Shown: positions 48,622 to 60,443, counted from the first letter of the stretch. The stretch: DNA of 64,000 bases from Trinickia dinghuensis (GCF_003367175.1 NZ_QRGA01000011.1:62001-126000), one strand, 5' to 3'. Numbers and translations: made by a program. Notes: a model not told the origin generated them from the letters alone.

Positions 48622-50255
48622 GCCTCTTCGGCAAACGATGTCGTGCGCCCCGCCAGCGCGGCCACGACGACGACGAGTTCGAGCGGATCGAACGGCTTGG
48701 CCAAGTGCGTTTGGAAGCCGGCGAGCAGTGCCCGGCGCCGGTCCTCGCTGCGGGCGAAGGCGGTGAGCGCCGCCGCCGGCGTGCTGCGTCCGCGCTGCCC
48801 TTCCGACATCCGCAAGCGCCGGATGAACTCGTAGCCGTCGACGCCGGGCAGACCGATATCGCTGAGGATGACATCGGGCGCCTCGGCCGTGCAGGCGTCC
48901 AACGCCTCCAGAGCGGAGGCGAACGCGAGCGTCGTCGCGCCGCGCTCTTGCAGCACGCGCTCGACGAGTTCGCGCGCGTCCGGCTCGTCTTCCAGCACGA
49001 GCACGCGCAGGCCCGCCAGCGCGGGCGGCGCATGGAGTTCGAGCGCGTCGGCATCGCGTTCGCGAGCCGGTTCGGCGCACGTCGCGGGGAGCGTCACGAC
49101 AAACGTGGCGCCGCGGCCGGTGCCGTCGCTGCGCGCGACGATCTGCCCGCCATGCATCTCGACGAGTTGCCGAGCGATCGATAGACCGAGACCCAAGCCG
49201 CCGTGCTGACGCGCGATGCCGGGGTCTTCCTGGCAAAAGCGCTCGAATACGTGCGGCAGGAATTCAGGCTTGATGCCCTGCCCGTTGTCGGCCACGATCA
49301 GCTCGACTTCGCTCCCGCGCCGCTCGAGCTTGACCTCGACACAGCCGCCTTGGCCGGTGAACTTGACGGCGTTCGAGAGCAGATTCCAGACGATCTGCTG
49401 CAAGCGCGACGGATCGCCGAGCACGTCCCCTGCCGCCCCGAGCGACGGTACGAAACGGATTCCCTTGGCCTGCGCGGCCGGACCGACCGAGTGGATGACG
49501 TATTCGACCACGTCGACCAGATCGACGCGTTCCGTTTCCAGCCGCAGCTTGCCGGCAAGAATGCGGGAAAAATCGAGCAAATCGTCGACCATGCGCGCCT
49601 GCGCGCGCGCATTGCGGTCGATGACGTCGAGACCCTTGCGCAGCGATTCCGGAACGCTCGCATCGCGCAGCAGAAATTGCGACCAGCCGACGATTGCATT
49701 GAGCGGCGTGCGCAACTCGTGCGAGAGCGTCGCCACGAACTCGTCTTTCATCCGCGAGGCGCGCTCGGCTTCGGCACGGGCCGCGCGCTCGGCCGCGAGC
49801 AGCGCCTCGCGCTCCTCCGCCAGCGCCCGGAAATGCGCCTCGCGCTCCTGCGAGCGCTGCGCCTGCGCCAGTTCGCGCTCGATGCGCCGCTCGCGCAAGA
49901 CACGCTCGATCGCTTCGGGCAAGTAATCGAGATAGCCTTCGCTCTTCGGCACGACGTCGGCAACGCCCGAGCGCAGCGCTTCGATCACGCGCGCTTCGTC
50001 CGCGAACCCGGTACAAAGAATGGCCGGTAGCACGAGGCCTTGCGAGCGCAGCGCGCGCAGGAAATCGAGCCCCGTTTCGGCACCGCCGAGCGCATAGTCG
50101 ACGACGATCACGTCGGGCGGCTCGGCGCCGATCGCCTCGCGGGCCGCTTCGGTGCTCGCCGCGGTGCTTACGCGGTAGCCGGCGCGCGTCAGCGAGCGCG
50201 CGGCGAGCCGCAACAGCCCTTCGTCATCGTCGACGAACAGCGCTTTCGCGCTCAT
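48618..50255 (-). CDS. Hybrid histidine kinase: receiver-HisKA-HATPase-receiver
   Basis: 545 aa from ATG 50255, which overlaps the preceding regulator's stop (ATGA). N-terminal receiver (about 4-120; [19 protein letters not shown]), a coiled coil rich in Arg/Glu/Ala, HisKA with [20 protein letters not shown], HATPase ([37 protein letters not shown]), and a C-terminal receiver ([23 protein letters not shown]). No membrane segment: a cytoplasmic kinase that takes its signal through its first receiver, probably from the two upstream genes. Confidence 0.92.
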   Translation of the reverse strand: MSAKALFVDDDEGLLRLAARSLTRAGYRVSTAASTEAAREAIGAEPPDVIVVDYALGGAETGLDFLRALRSQGLVLPAILCTGFADEARVIEALRSGVADVVPKSEGYLDYLPEAIERVLRERRIERELAQAQRSQEREAHFRALAEEREALLAAERAARAEAERASRMKDEFVATLSHELRTPLNAIVGWSQFLLRDASVPESLRKGLDVIDRNARAQARMVDDLLDFSRILAGKLRLETERVDLVDVVEYVIHSVGPAAQAKGIRFVPSLGAAGDVLGDPSRLQQIVWNLLSNAVKFTGQGGCVEVKLERRGSEVELIVADNGQGIKPEFLPHVFERFCQEDPGIARQHGGLGLGLSIARQLVEMHGGQIVARSDGTGRGATFVVTLPATCAEPARERDADALELHAPPALAGLRVLVLEDEPDARELVERVLQERGATTLAFASALEALDACTAEAPDVILSDIGLPGVDGYEFIRRLRMSEGQRGRSTPAAALTAFARSEDRRRALLAGFQTHLAKPFDPLELVVVVAALAGRTTSFAEEA

Positions 50256-50752
50256 CGAGCGGCCGCGGGCAGCTTCACTACCTGCAAGAAGAACCCGAGG
50301 CGCCGCACTGCCTCGATGAACGCGTCGTACTCGACCGGCTTGGTGACATAGACATTGCAGCCGAGCTCGTAGCAACGCTCGATTTCGCGCGGATCGTCGG
50401 TGGTCGTCAGCACGATGACGGGCAGCGACGCCGTACGCCGGTCGGCCTTGAGACGCCGCAGCACCTCGAGGCCGTCGATGCGCGGCATTTTCAGATCGAG
50501 CAGGATCACCGTCGGCGGCAAATCCTCGCGCACGAACTGCGACGGCTCGCTGAAGAAGTAGTCGAGCGCCTCTTGGCCGTCGGCGAAGCGCGTGAAGCCG
50601 TTCGTCAAACCGGCCCGCCGCAGATTGCGCTCGATCAGCGTGGCGTGGCCGTCGTCGTCCTCGATCAAGATGATGCCGACCGACTGGCCCATATGGCCCA
50701 TCGTGGGCTGCCCCGCCGTCGGCAGGCCCGCGGGCCCTGTTGGGGTATGCAT
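50252..50752 (-). CDS. Single-domain response regulator (Rcp1-like)
   Basis: 166 aa from ATG 50752. One receiver domain (ILIEDDDGHATLIERNLRRA, TVILLDLKMPRIDGLEVLRR, VIVLTTTDDPREIERCYELG, YVTKPVEYDAF) with a Gly/Pro-rich N-terminal extension of about 25 residues and no DNA-binding domain. This is the Rcp1-type regulator often paired with CHASE3 or phytochrome kinases. It lies 22 bases after the kinase gene and is coupled to the hybrid kinase. Confidence 0.9.
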   Translation of the reverse strand: MHTPTGPAGLPTAGQPTMGHMGQSVGIILIEDDDGHATLIERNLRRAGLTNGFTRFADGQEALDYFFSEPSQFVREDLPPTVILLDLKMPRIDGLEVLRRLKADRRTASLPVIVLTTTDDPREIERCYELGCNVYVTKPVEYDAFIEAVRRLGFFLQVVKLPAAAR

Positions 50753-50774
50753 TGTGTTCAGATTCCTCGGTTCG

Positions 50775-52379
50775 TTATGCGGCGACGACCTGCTTGGCCG
50801 CCTCCGGTAGCGATAAATAGAACGTCGTGCCCTCGCCTTCCGTCGACTCGGCCCATACGCGACCGCCATGGCGCTCCACCATGCGGCGCACGAGCGCGAG
50901 GCCGATGCCTTCGCCGGCGGCGATATTGCCGTGCAGGCGCTGGAAGGCATTGAACAGGCGCGGCATCGCCCCGGCCGGAATGCCCAGGCCGTTGTCCTTG
51001 ACGTAGAAAATGCGCAGCGAGCGCACGCCGCCCGGCGGCGCGGGCAGCGCGCCGATCTCGATGCGGCCGGGACGGTCCGCGTCGAGATAGTTGATCGCGT
51101 TACCGATCAGGTTGGCAAAAATCTGCTCGAGCGCGGTGGGATCGCCCCAGACGGGCGGCAGTTCGTCGACCACGATTTCCGCGTGGCAAGCCCGGATCGA
51201 CGCCTGCATCGCGTCGAGCACATGGCGCACGACGGCCGCGACGTCGACTTCCTGGCGCCGGTATTCCACGCGCCCGACGCGCGACAGGCGCAGCAGCGAA
51301 TCGATGATGTGCGCCGCGCGCAGCACCGCGCTTTGCAGGTAGCGCAGCGCCTCGCCGATGTCTTCGTCGATGAGCCGCTCGATGCGTTCGCGCTCGGCCG
51401 GCTCCAGCGACGACGCGCGTACGGCCTCCCGCAAATCGTCGCAGGCATGCGTGAGTTCTTTCGAAAAGCCTTGCAGGTTGACGAGCGGCGCGCGCAAATC
51501 GTGCGACACGCTATAGATGAACATCTCGTTTTCCTGCGTCTGCTGATGCAGCGTTTCATTCGTGCGCGCGAGTTCATCGGCGCGGCGCGCCAAGTCGCTC
51601 TGGAAGCGCGCCTGGAGCCGTTCGGATTCGAGCAGGCGCCGGCTCGTATCGTGCAGGATCTCGTCGAGCTGCGCGATTTCGTCGTTGCCTGCCGACGGCG
51701 GCCCAAGCGGCGCGCTCTCGGCCAGCCGGGCCGCGTTGTCCGAGAGGCGCGCGAGCCGCCCGCGCAAGCCGCGCGTGAACAGAAACACGGCCAACGCGGT
51801 CATCACGAGCGAACCGACCACGACGGCGGCCGTCAATTGCTGCTGTTGCGCGAGCGCCTGGGCCGCCTGCGCCGAGCGCATCGCGTCCATCCGCAGTTCT
51901 TCGTTCTGGAACGCCGTGAGCTGGGTCCGGAAGCGATCGACGACGTCGACGCTGGCTTGGTTGCGGAACCGCTCGAGCAAGTCGTCGCGCCGGCCCGTGC
52001 GCAGCAAATCTTGCACGCGGTCGGACCATTGCCGATAGGCCTGCACCGACTGGCGGATCTGCGCGGCGCGCTCGACCTGGACAGGGTTGTCCGCCACCAG
52101 ATCGACGAGATGGTCGATCCGGCGATCGAGATCGATCCACAGCGTGACGGGCGTGGACGAGCCGCGTTCGTTCTTGAGTACGGCGCCGCGCATGCGGACC
52201 GATTCGATCAGCACGGGTTCCAAAATGGCGCTCGTTTGACGCAGAACGTCCTTGCTATGCAGCGCCCATTGCTCGGCCTGCTCGGCGTCGTTCTGCGCTT
52301 TCACGAGCCCGGAAAGCAACGCGAGCTCGACCGCCGTCGGAATAGCGATCAGCAACAAGCCTTTGGTCGTCAGTCTCAT
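50775..52379 (-). CDS. Membrane sensor histidine kinase (CHASE3-HAMP-HisKA)
   Basis: 534 aa. Membrane helix 1 (GLLLIAIPTAVELALLSGLV), a periplasmic helical CHASE3-type domain (about 30-180; ALHSKDVLRQTSAILEPVL), membrane helix 2 (AVVVGSLVMTALAVFLFTRG), HAMP (RLARLSDNAARLAESAPLG), coiled coil, HisKA with H in YSVSHDLRAPLVNLQGF, HATPase (EQIFANLIGNAINY, DNGLGIP, GEGIGLALVRRMVERHGG). First gene of a three-gene signalling operon that contains no DNA-binding output; the target may be another relay or an enzyme. Confidence 0.92.
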   Translation of the reverse strand: MRLTTKGLLLIAIPTAVELALLSGLVKAQNDAEQAEQWALHSKDVLRQTSAILEPVLIESVRMRGAVLKNERGSSTPVTLWIDLDRRIDHLVDLVADNPVQVERAAQIRQSVQAYRQWSDRVQDLLRTGRRDDLLERFRNQASVDVVDRFRTQLTAFQNEELRMDAMRSAQAAQALAQQQQLTAAVVVGSLVMTALAVFLFTRGLRGRLARLSDNAARLAESAPLGPPSAGNDEIAQLDEILHDTSRRLLESERLQARFQSDLARRADELARTNETLHQQTQENEMFIYSVSHDLRAPLVNLQGFSKELTHACDDLREAVRASSLEPAERERIERLIDEDIGEALRYLQSAVLRAAHIIDSLLRLSRVGRVEYRRQEVDVAAVVRHVLDAMQASIRACHAEIVVDELPPVWGDPTALEQIFANLIGNAINYLDADRPGRIEIGALPAPPGGVRSLRIFYVKDNGLGIPAGAMPRLFNAFQRLHGNIAAGEGIGLALVRRMVERHGGRVWAESTEGEGTTFYLSLPEAAKQVVAA

Positions 52380-52469
52380 GCGCGGTCAATGCGGTTCGGG
52401 AGCCCGGCGGTTCGAGAGCCGGAGATTGACGCATTATGTCGGCCTTTTTAGCGAATGACAAAGCCGTCG

Positions 52470-53227
52470 CTAATTTTTGAGACGGTACCCGGTTTTAAAA
52501 ATCCATGCCACGATGCCCGTGAAAATGACAAGAAATACGAACGTCATGCCGAGGCTCACGCCCACATGCACGTCGGAGATGCCATAAAAGCTCCATCTGA
52601 AACCGCTGATCAGATAGACGACCGGGTTCGCGAGCGCGATCGTGCGCCAAAGCGGGGGCAAAATGCCGATCGAATAGAAGCTTCCCCCCAGAAACGTCAG
52701 CGGGGTGACGATGAGCAGCGGGATCACCTGCAGCTTTTCGAAGCCGTCGGCCCAGATTCCGATCACGAATCCGAACAGGCTGAACGTGACCGACGTGAGC
52801 ACGAGAAACACGATCATCCAGAACGGGTGGTCTATCCGCAGCGGCACGAAGAACGCGGCCGTCGCCATGATGATGAGCCCGAGCGCGATCGACTTGGTGG
52901 CGGCCGCGCCCACGAAGCTCAGCACGAGTTCGAAGTACGAGACGGGCGCCGTCAAAAGCTCGTATATCGTACCCGTGAATTTTGGAAAATAAATCGCGAA
53001 CGAGGCATTGCTGATGCTTTGCGTGAGCAGCGACAGCATGACGAGCCCCGGCACGATGAACGCGCCGTAGCTGATGCCGTCGATCTCGCGAATGCGCGAG
53101 CCGATCGCCGCGCCGAACACGATGAAGTAAAGCGAAGTGGAAATGACCGGCGAGATGACGCTTTGCATCAGCGTGCGCCAGGTGCGCGCCATTTCGAAAC
53201 GGTAAATCGCCCGCATTGCGTAAAAGT

Positions 53228-53231
<4 letters not shown>
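52470..53231 (-). CDS. ABC-2 type transporter permease (YadH-like)
   Basis: 253 aa from ATG 53231, overlapping the ATPase stop (ATGA). Six membrane helices and the ABC-2 features [20 protein letters not shown] followed by [16 protein letters not shown]. Typical YadH/NodJ length. It forms an exporter with the upstream ATPase; substrate unknown. Confidence 0.9.
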
Positions 53232-54157
<926 letters not shown>

Positions 54158-54384
54158 CGTTTGCTGTCCAAAGGATCGGAGCCGGTCCGCGCATGGAACG
54201 AGCGCCAACTCCGGATCGACGCTGACGATAGCAGAAGCACGGCAAAGCTGCCGCCGAGCATGACGAAACGCATTGCACCCCGCTCGATCAAAGCGAGGCG
54301 AAGCAGAGCGGGCCGGGAATGGGAAACCGGGGGGGGACTGCGCGTGGAAGGCTATCCGCCAAGGCGGCCTCGCGCGAACTCACG

Positions 54385-54416
54385 AAAAAAAAGGCGCCAC
54401 GTTTCCGTGGCGCCTT
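54385..54416 (-). terminator. Strong intrinsic terminator (minus strand)
   Basis: aaggcgccacg (54391-54401) pairs perfectly with cgtggcgcctt (54406-54416) around a 4-base loop. On the minus strand it is followed by eight T; on the plus strand no T-run follows, so the orientation is clear. Confidence 0.9.
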
Positions 54417-54545
54417 AAAGAAGTTCTAGCCATTCCGAGGGCCGTGCTAGAACCTGAGAGACGGTATTTCGGGGCTGGGACCCTGATCGAACACCTTATC
54501 CGACCCACCCATCCACACGCTCGAAAACGTGTCGTTCCGAAATGA
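54385..54545 (-). ncRNA. Candidate small RNA or terminated 5' leader
   Basis: About 160 bases on the minus strand with all signals of an independent transcript: a promoter (54552-54580), an early hairpin acacg/cgtgt, a second hairpin gttctagc (54446-54453 side) / gctagaac (54423-54430 side), and an intrinsic terminator with an 11-bp perfect stem and T8 tract. No open frame of note. It could act as a trans sRNA or as a conditional leader of the downstream ABC exporter. No known family recognised. Confidence 0.6.
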
Positions 54546-54551
54546 GATTCC

Positions 54552-54580
54552 ATTCTTTCGCTTTCCACTGACGAAGTCAA
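54552..54580 (-). promoter_or_regulatory. Promoter of the candidate sRNA
   Basis: -35 TTGACT (54580-54575), 17-base spacer, -10 AAGAAT (54557-54552); predicted start near 54545. Confidence 0.5.
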
Positions 54581-54742
54581 GATAATTTTTTCCGAAAAGT
54601 TAACAGGTACCCCAAAATTGGTATCGATTTCATCTGGGGTAATCGGTAATTACTACCTCATTCACCCATCCCCCAAGCTGGCGTAGACTGGGCGAATCCT
54701 CAGATGTGAAACCTCATTTCAAAAAACTGTCACAGGGGCAAC

Positions 54743-55582
54743 GTGGCGAAATCCTCCTCACGCAGCTCGGCGCAAGCGCCCGAATCGAAGGGCAAGGACG
54801 GCGCCGGCGAAGAGATCATCGCACTCTCGCGCGGTCTGGCGCTGCTGCGGCGCGTGGCCTCGGCCGACGCGCCGATCAGCAACCGGGAACTGGCCGAAGT
54901 CACGGGCATTCCGAAGCCGACCGTCTCCCGCATCACCGCCACGCTCGTCGGTGCCGGCTTTCTCTTTCAACTACCCGACAGCGAACGGTTCGTGCTGACG
55001 GCGTCCGTGCTCGAACTCTCCAACGGCTTCTTGCGCAACTTCGATATACGAGCCCGCGCCCGGCCATTCTTGATCGATCTCGCCGAGCGGACGTCTCTGT
55101 CTGTCCATCTCGCGGCCCGGGACCGGCTCGACATGGTCGTCATCGACACCATCCGGCCGCGCTCGGCCGTGCTCGTGTCGAGGCTGGAAGTCGGCTCGCG
55201 CGTGAATCTGGTCCGCACGGCGGTCGGCCGCGCCTATCTGGCGGCGCTGTCCGAAACCGATCGCGCCGCGCTGCTGGTCGGGCTGCAAGCCGCCTCGGGC
55301 GACGACTGGCCGCACATTCACGCGCGCTTGGCAGGCTCGCTGGAAGAAACGCGCGAACTCGGCTTCGCGATCGTCACGGGCGAGTGGTATTCGGAGTTGA
55401 ACGCGATCGCGGCGGGCTTCGTCGGCCCGTCGGGGGAACGCTACGCGGTCAATTGCGGCGGCGCCGCGCATATGTGCCCGCGCGAATGGCTTGTCGAGCA
55501 TGCCGCGCCGGTGCTGACCGAATGCGTCGAGCGCATCGTCCGCGAAATCGGCGGTGCACCGCGCCAGCGGCTCGGCGATTGA
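54743..55582 (+). CDS. IclR-family transcriptional regulator
   Basis: 279 aa from GTG 54743. N-terminal winged HTH (ALSRGLALLRRVASADAPIS, RELAEVTGIPKPTVSRITAT) and C-terminal IclR effector domain (LAERTSLSVHLAARDRLDMV, GSRVNLVRTAVGRAYLAALS, NAIAAGFVGPSGERYAVNCG). Target unknown; no catabolic operon is adjacent, and the mdtABC genes start 342 bases downstream on the same strand. Confidence 0.92.
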   Translation: MAKSSSRSSAQAPESKGKDGAGEEIIALSRGLALLRRVASADAPISNRELAEVTGIPKPTVSRITATLVGAGFLFQLPDSERFVLTASVLELSNGFLRNFDIRARARPFLIDLAERTSLSVHLAARDRLDMVVIDTIRPRSAVLVSRLEVGSRVNLVRTAVGRAYLAALSETDRAALLVGLQAASGDDWPHIHARLAGSLEETRELGFAIVTGEWYSELNAIAAGFVGPSGERYAVNCGGAAHMCPREWLVEHAAPVLTECVERIVREIGGAPRQRLGD

Positions 55583-55924
55583 GGCGACAAGAAGCAAAGG
55601 CAGAGGCGGCGCGAGCCGCGGCCTGCAAGCAAGCGACTTTCCCTTGTGCGATTGCGTGGTGCGCCCATAGGCTTCGTTCATGCGCTGCCTCTATACTGTA
55701 ACGCCCGTAAAAAACCGAAAGATGCATGACTGGACTGGCGTAGGCGCCGGGACGTAGCATCATGCATCGCAGCGCAGCCGCGCGGTGCCGCCCGCCCCAA
55801 CCCGCAGCACCCTGCCGAACGCACACGCGCGGCCGCGCCGGCGCCGCGCCGTCCTCGACGGGCGGCACGGACGCTGCGCTCCCCTACCTCACGCCGTATT
55901 GGCATTGCCGCTCATAACACTTCG
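55583..55924 (+). other. Intergenic before mdtA
   Basis: 342 bases without a gene. A TATACT (55692-55697) could be a -10, but no matching -35 is seen. The rest is GC-rich leader. Confidence 0.4.
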
Positions 55925-57292
55925 ATGGCCGAACAAGAAAACCGCCCCCCTTCGCATGAGAACGGCAAGCGCCGCACCGCCGACGCCGTCCCGGCGCAGC
56001 GCCAAACGAGCACCCGCCCCCGCGTCGTGATCGCCGTCGTCGTGATCCTAGCGGCCGCGCTGCTGTGGTGGCACCCATGGAGCCGTACGAGCGGCAACGG
56101 CGCGGGCCCGGCCACGACGGCGGGTCATGCCGGCCGCGGCGGGCGCGGCGCGTTCTCGAACCTGCCGCAGCCCGTGCACGTGGCAACCGCGACCGCGGGC
56201 GACATGCCGATCGTGCTGACGGCGCTCGGCACCGTCACGCCGCTCGCCACGGTGACGGTCAAGACGCAGCTTTCAGGCACGCTCCAGAGCGTGAATTTCA
56301 AGGAAGGCCAGCTCGTGAAGGCCGGCGACGTGCTCGCGCAGATCGACCCGCGTCCCTATCAGATCTCGCTCGAAAACGCCGAGGGTGTGCTCGCGAAGGA
56401 CACCGCCCTGCTGCAAACGGCTCGCCTCGATTTGAAGCGCTACAAAACGCTGCTCGCGCAGGATTCGATCGCGTCGCAGCAAGTGGACACGCAAGCGTCG
56501 CTCGTGAAGCAGTACGAGGGCCAGGTGCAGTCCGATCACGCGAGCATCGACACCTACAAGCTCGATCTCACGTACGCCCGCATCACGGCGCCCGTTTCGG
56601 GCCGGGTCGGCTTGCGCCAGGTCGATCCCGGCAACTACGTGACGCCGTCCGATGCGAACGGGATCGTCGTCATCACGCAGTTGCAGCCGATCAGCGTGAT
56701 CTTCACCACCTCGGAAGACAACCTGCCGGCCATCCTCAAGCAGATGCATGCCGGCGCCAAGCTGTCGACCACGGCCTACGACCGCAACAATACGATCCCC
56801 CTCGAAACGGGCTATCTGGACACGATCGACAATCAGATCGATACGTCGACGGGTACCGTGAAGCTGCGCGCCATGTTCCCGAACACGGGACAAATGCTGT
56901 TTCCGAATCAGTTCGTCAACGCGCGCTTGCTGATCGACACGATCCACAACGCGGTGATCGTGCCGAGTTCGGCCGTGCTCAACGGCGCGAACGGAACGTT
57001 CGCCTATGTCGTCAAGCCCGACAACACCGTCACCGTCCGCCAGCTCAAGATCGGCCCGGTCGACGGCGAACGCACGAGCATCGCATCGGGGCTGGCGCTC
57101 GGAGAGCGCGTCGTGAGCGACGGCTCCGACCGCCTGAAGGAAGGCGCGAAAATCACCGTCGCGCCGGACGCGGCCACCGTCTTGCATCCCGCGTCGGGCG
57201 CCTCGGCGGCGCATGCGGCCCATGCATCGGGCGCCTCGGGCGCGCACGCGCATCGGCACAAGAGCGCGTCCGGCACCGCCGGCGCACAGTAA
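55925..57292 (+). CDS. mdtA: RND efflux periplasmic adaptor MdtA
   Basis: 455 aa. Membrane anchor near the N-terminus (VVIAVVVILAAALLWWHPW, about 34-52), then the barrel-sandwich and hairpin domains of membrane-fusion proteins (GTVTPLATVTVKTQLSGTLQ, GDVLAQIDPRPYQISLENAE, LDLTYARITAPVSGRVGLRQ VDPGNYV). The C-terminal tail is Ala/His/Ser-rich (about 425-450) and could bind metal, otherwise without function. Links the inner-membrane pumps MdtB/MdtC to an outer-membrane channel. First gene of mdtABC; no outer-membrane channel gene follows. Confidence 0.93.
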   Translation: MAEQENRPPSHENGKRRTADAVPAQRQTSTRPRVVIAVVVILAAALLWWHPWSRTSGNGAGPATTAGHAGRGGRGAFSNLPQPVHVATATAGDMPIVLTALGTVTPLATVTVKTQLSGTLQSVNFKEGQLVKAGDVLAQIDPRPYQISLENAEGVLAKDTALLQTARLDLKRYKTLLAQDSIASQQVDTQASLVKQYEGQVQSDHASIDTYKLDLTYARITAPVSGRVGLRQVDPGNYVTPSDANGIVVITQLQPISVIFTTSEDNLPAILKQMHAGAKLSTTAYDRNNTIPLETGYLDTIDNQIDTSTGTVKLRAMFPNTGQMLFPNQFVNARLLIDTIHNAVIVPSSAVLNGANGTFAYVVKPDNTVTVRQLKIGPVDGERTSIASGLALGERVVSDGSDRLKEGAKITVAPDAATVLHPASGASAAHAAHASGASGAHAHRHKSASGTAGAQ

Positions 57293-57310
57293 CGGCGGAC
57301 ACGCACTCGC

Positions 57311-60300
57311 ATGAATCCGTCTCGCGCCTTCATTCTGCGCCCCGTCGGCACGGCCCTGCTGATGGCGGCGATCATGCTCGTCGGCCTCGTCGCGCTTCGC
57401 TTCCTGCCGATCTCGGCGCTGCCCGAAGTCGACTATCCGACGATCCAGGTCCAAACCTTCTACCCCGGCGCGAGCCCCGAGGTCATGACCTCGTCGGTCA
57501 CCGCGCCGCTCGAGCGGCAGTTCGGCGAAATGCCGTCGCTCAATCAGATGTCGTCGCAAAGCTCCGCGGGCTCGTCGGTCATCACGCTGCAGTTCAGCCT
57601 CGACCTGCCGCTGGACATCGCCGAGCAGGAGGTGCAGGCCGCCATCAACGCCGCCGGCAATCTGCTGCCCTCGGATCTGCCCGCGCCGCCGATCTACGCG
57701 AAGGTCAATCCGGCCGACGCGCCGATCCTCACGCTCGCGATCACGTCCAAGACCACACCGCTGACCGACATCGAGGATCTCGCCGACACGCGCCTCGCCG
57801 AGAAGATCTCGCAGGTGGCCGGCGTCGGCCTCGTCAGCATCAGCGGCGGCCAGCGGCCCGCGGTGCGCATCCAGGCAAACCCGCTCGCACTCGCCTCGTA
57901 CGGCCTGAACCTCGACGATCTGCGCACCAGCATCGCGAACCTGAACGTCAACACGCCGAAGGGCAACTTCGACGGCCCGACGCGCAACTTCACGATCAAC
58001 GCCAACGACCAGCTCACCGACGCGAGCGCCTACAACGACGCCATCGTCGCGTACAAGAACGGCCGGCCCGTCATGCTCACCGACGTCGCCAAGATCGTCG
58101 ACGGCGCCGAGAACACGAAGCTCGGCGCGTGGGTCGGAACGGGCGGCAAAGTCACGCCGGCGATCTTGCTCAACATCCAGCGCCAGCCCGGCGCCAACGT
58201 GATCCAGGTGGTCGACAGCGTGAAGGCGCTGCTGCCGCAGCTGCAGGCGTCGCTGCCGGCGGCGGTCAACGTGGCCGTGATCACCGACCGCACGACGACG
58301 ATCCGCGCTTCGGTGCGCGACGTCCAGTTCGAACTGGCGATGTCGGTCGTGCTCGTGGTCCTCGTCATGTACTTGTTCCTGGCGAACATCTACGCGACGA
58401 TCATTCCGAGCTTGTCGGTGCCCCTCTCGCTGATCGGCACGCTCGCCGTCATGTACTTGTGCGGCTTCTCGCTCGACAACCTCTCGCTGATGGCATTGAC
58501 GATCGCCACCGGCTTCGTCGTCGACGACGCCATCGTCATGATCGAGAATATCTCGCGCTACGTCGAGCAAGGGGACACGGCGATCGAAGCGGCGCTCAAA
58601 GGCTCCAAGCAGATCGGCTTCACGATCATTTCGCTGACGGTCTCGCTGATCGCCGTGCTGATCCCGTTGCTCTTCATGGGCGACGTGGTCGGCCGGCTCT
58701 TTCACGAGTTCGCGATCACGCTGGCCGTCACGATCGTCATCTCGGCCGTCGTCTCGCTGACGCTCGTGCCGATGATGTGCGCGAAGCTGCTCAGGCATAC
58801 GCCCCCGCCCGAGAGCCATCGCTTCGAGGCCAAGGCGCACGCCGTCATCGACGCCGTCATCGCCCGCTATGCCGTGGCATTGCGCTGGGTGCTCACGCGT
58901 GAGCGCGCGACGCTCGTCGTGGCTCTGCTGACCCTCGTGCTGACGGCCCTGCTCTACGTGCTGATCCCGAAGGGCTTCTTCCCCGTGCAGGACACGGGTG
59001 TGATTCAGGCAATCACGCAGGCACCGCAGTCGATCTCGTACGGGGCGATGGCCGAACGCCAGCAAGCGCTGGCCGATGCCATCTTGAAGGATCCGAACGT
59101 CGACAGCTTGACCTCGTTCATCGGCGTGGACGGCACGAACATCACGCTCAACAGCGGCCGCATGCTGATCAATCTGAAGCCGCACAGCGACCGCTCGGAG
59201 AACGCCACCGAAATCATTCGCGACCTCGAACGCGAAACGGCGAAGGTGGCCGGCATCACGCTCTATCTGCAGCCGGTGCAGGACTTGACGATCAACTCGA
59301 CCGTCAGCGCCACGCAGTATCAGTTCATGCTGACGGATCCGAATCCCGACGAATTCGCGACCTGGGTGCCCAAGCTCGTCGATCGGCTGGAACAAGCGCC
59401 GGAACTGGCCGACGTCGCAACCGATCTCCAGCAAAACGGCCAATCGGTCTATGTCGAGATCGATCGCGCCACGGCCGCGCGCTTCGGCATCACGCCGGCC
59501 ACGGTGGACAACGCGCTCTACGACGCGTTCGGCCAACGCATCATCTCGACGATCTTCACGCAGTCGAACCAGTACCGCGTGATTCTCGGGACCGATCCGA
59601 GCATGCAGCATTACACCGATGCGCTGAAGTCGATCTACCTGCCCTCCTCACAAGGCACGGGGCAGCAGGTGCCGCTCACCGCGATCGCCAAGTTCACCGA
59701 GCGCCCGGCGCCGCTGCTCGTCACGCACCTCGGCCAATTCCCGGCCACGACCGTGTCGTTCAACCTCGCGCAGGGCGCCTCGCTCGGCGCCGCGGTGAAG
59801 GCCATCGAGCAGGCCGAGCACGACGTCGGCCTGCCCGCCTCGTTCCAAACGCGCTTCCAGGGCGCGGCCCTCGCGTTCCAGGCATCGCTGTCGAACGAGC
59901 TGTTCCTGATCTTGGCCGCGATCGTGACGATGTACATCGTGCTGGGCGTACTGTACGAGAGCTTCATCCACCCGATCACGATTCTCTCGACGCTGCCGTC
60001 GGCCGGTGTCGGCGCGCTGCTCGCGCTGATCGTCTCGGGGCACGACCTCGACATCATCGGCATCATCGGCATCGTGCTGTTGATCGGCATCGTGAAGAAG
60101 AACGCGATCATGATGATCGACTTCGCGCTCGAGGCCGAGCGAGAGCAAGGCAAGAGCGCGCACGAAGCGATCTATCAGGCGTGTCTGCTGCGCTTCCGGC
60201 CGATCTTGATGACGACGCTGGCGGCACTGCTCGGCGCGTTGCCGCTCATGCTCGGCACGGGCGTGGGTTCCGAGCTGCGCCATCCGCTCGGCATCGCGAT

Positions 60301-60439
60301 CGCGGGCGGGCTCGTCGTGAGCCAGTTGCTCACGCTGTTTACGACGCCCGTGATCTATCTCGGCTTCGACTCCTTGGCACGACGGATGCGGGAGCGCTTC
60401 GGGCACGGCCGCAGCGAGGCTGGCGACGCAGGGGCATGA
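57311..60439 (+). CDS. mdtB: RND efflux pump subunit MdtB
   Basis: 1042 aa, full length. Twelve membrane helices and two periplasmic loops. Proton-relay Asp pair in [19 protein letters not shown] (about 400-420), hydrophobe/amphiphile efflux signature in loops ([14 protein letters not shown]), C-terminal block [20 protein letters not shown]. 18 bases after mdtA and 4 bases before mdtC. In E. coli MdtB and MdtC form a B2C heterotrimer. Confidence 0.95.
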   Translation: MNPSRAFILRPVGTALLMAAIMLVGLVALRFLPISALPEVDYPTIQVQTFYPGASPEVMTSSVTAPLERQFGEMPSLNQMSSQSSAGSSVITLQFSLDLPLDIAEQEVQAAINAAGNLLPSDLPAPPIYAKVNPADAPILTLAITSKTTPLTDIEDLADTRLAEKISQVAGVGLVSISGGQRPAVRIQANPLALASYGLNLDDLRTSIANLNVNTPKGNFDGPTRNFTINANDQLTDASAYNDAIVAYKNGRPVMLTDVAKIVDGAENTKLGAWVGTGGKVTPAILLNIQRQPGANVIQVVDSVKALLPQLQASLPAAVNVAVITDRTTTIRASVRDVQFELAMSVVLVVLVMYLFLANIYATIIPSLSVPLSLIGTLAVMYLCGFSLDNLSLMALTIATGFVVDDAIVMIENISRYVEQGDTAIEAALKGSKQIGFTIISLTVSLIAVLIPLLFMGDVVGRLFHEFAITLAVTIVISAVVSLTLVPMMCAKLLRHTPPPESHRFEAKAHAVIDAVIARYAVALRWVLTRERATLVVALLTLVLTALLYVLIPKGFFPVQDTGVIQAITQAPQSISYGAMAERQQALADAILKDPNVDSLTSFIGVDGTNITLNSGRMLINLKPHSDRSENATEIIRDLERETAKVAGITLYLQPVQDLTINSTVSATQYQFMLTDPNPDEFATWVPKLVDRLEQAPELADVATDLQQNGQSVYVEIDRATAARFGITPATVDNALYDAFGQRIISTIFTQSNQYRVILGTDPSMQHYTDALKSIYLPSSQGTGQQVPLTAIAKFTERPAPLLVTHLGQFPATTVSFNLAQGASLGAAVKAIEQAEHDVGLPASFQTRFQGAALAFQASLSNELFLILAAIVTMYIVLGVLYESFIHPITILSTLPSAGVGALLALIVSGHDLDIIGIIGIVLLIGIVKKNAIMMIDFALEAEREQGKSAHEAIYQACLLRFRPILMTTLAALLGALPLMLGTGVGSELRHPLGIAIAGGLVVSQLLTLFTTPVIYLGFDSLARRMRERFGHGRSEAGDAGA

Positions 60440-60443
60440 TGCA

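Larger units (their letters stand above)
54158..54742. other. 585-base intergenic region between yadG-like and iclR-like genes
   Basis: Divergent intergenic region with an 8-G run at about 54329-54336 and a structured RNA candidate at 54385-54545 on the minus strand. Nearer the IclR gene, AT-rich sequence with ggtaattacta and surrounding repeats may hold its operator. Confidence 0.6.

Noticed and set aside
54391..54416. Terminator for plus-strand transcripts
   Set aside because: No T-run follows on the plus strand; the T8 tract is on the minus strand only.
54385..54545. 6S RNA
   Set aside because: The predicted fold is separate hairpins and a terminator, not the long closed stem with central bubble of 6S RNA.
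56273..59611. 1112-codon open frame antisense to mdtAB
   Set aside because: Shadow of high-GC coding sequence; composition (Arg/Asp/His-rich) and lack of domains.
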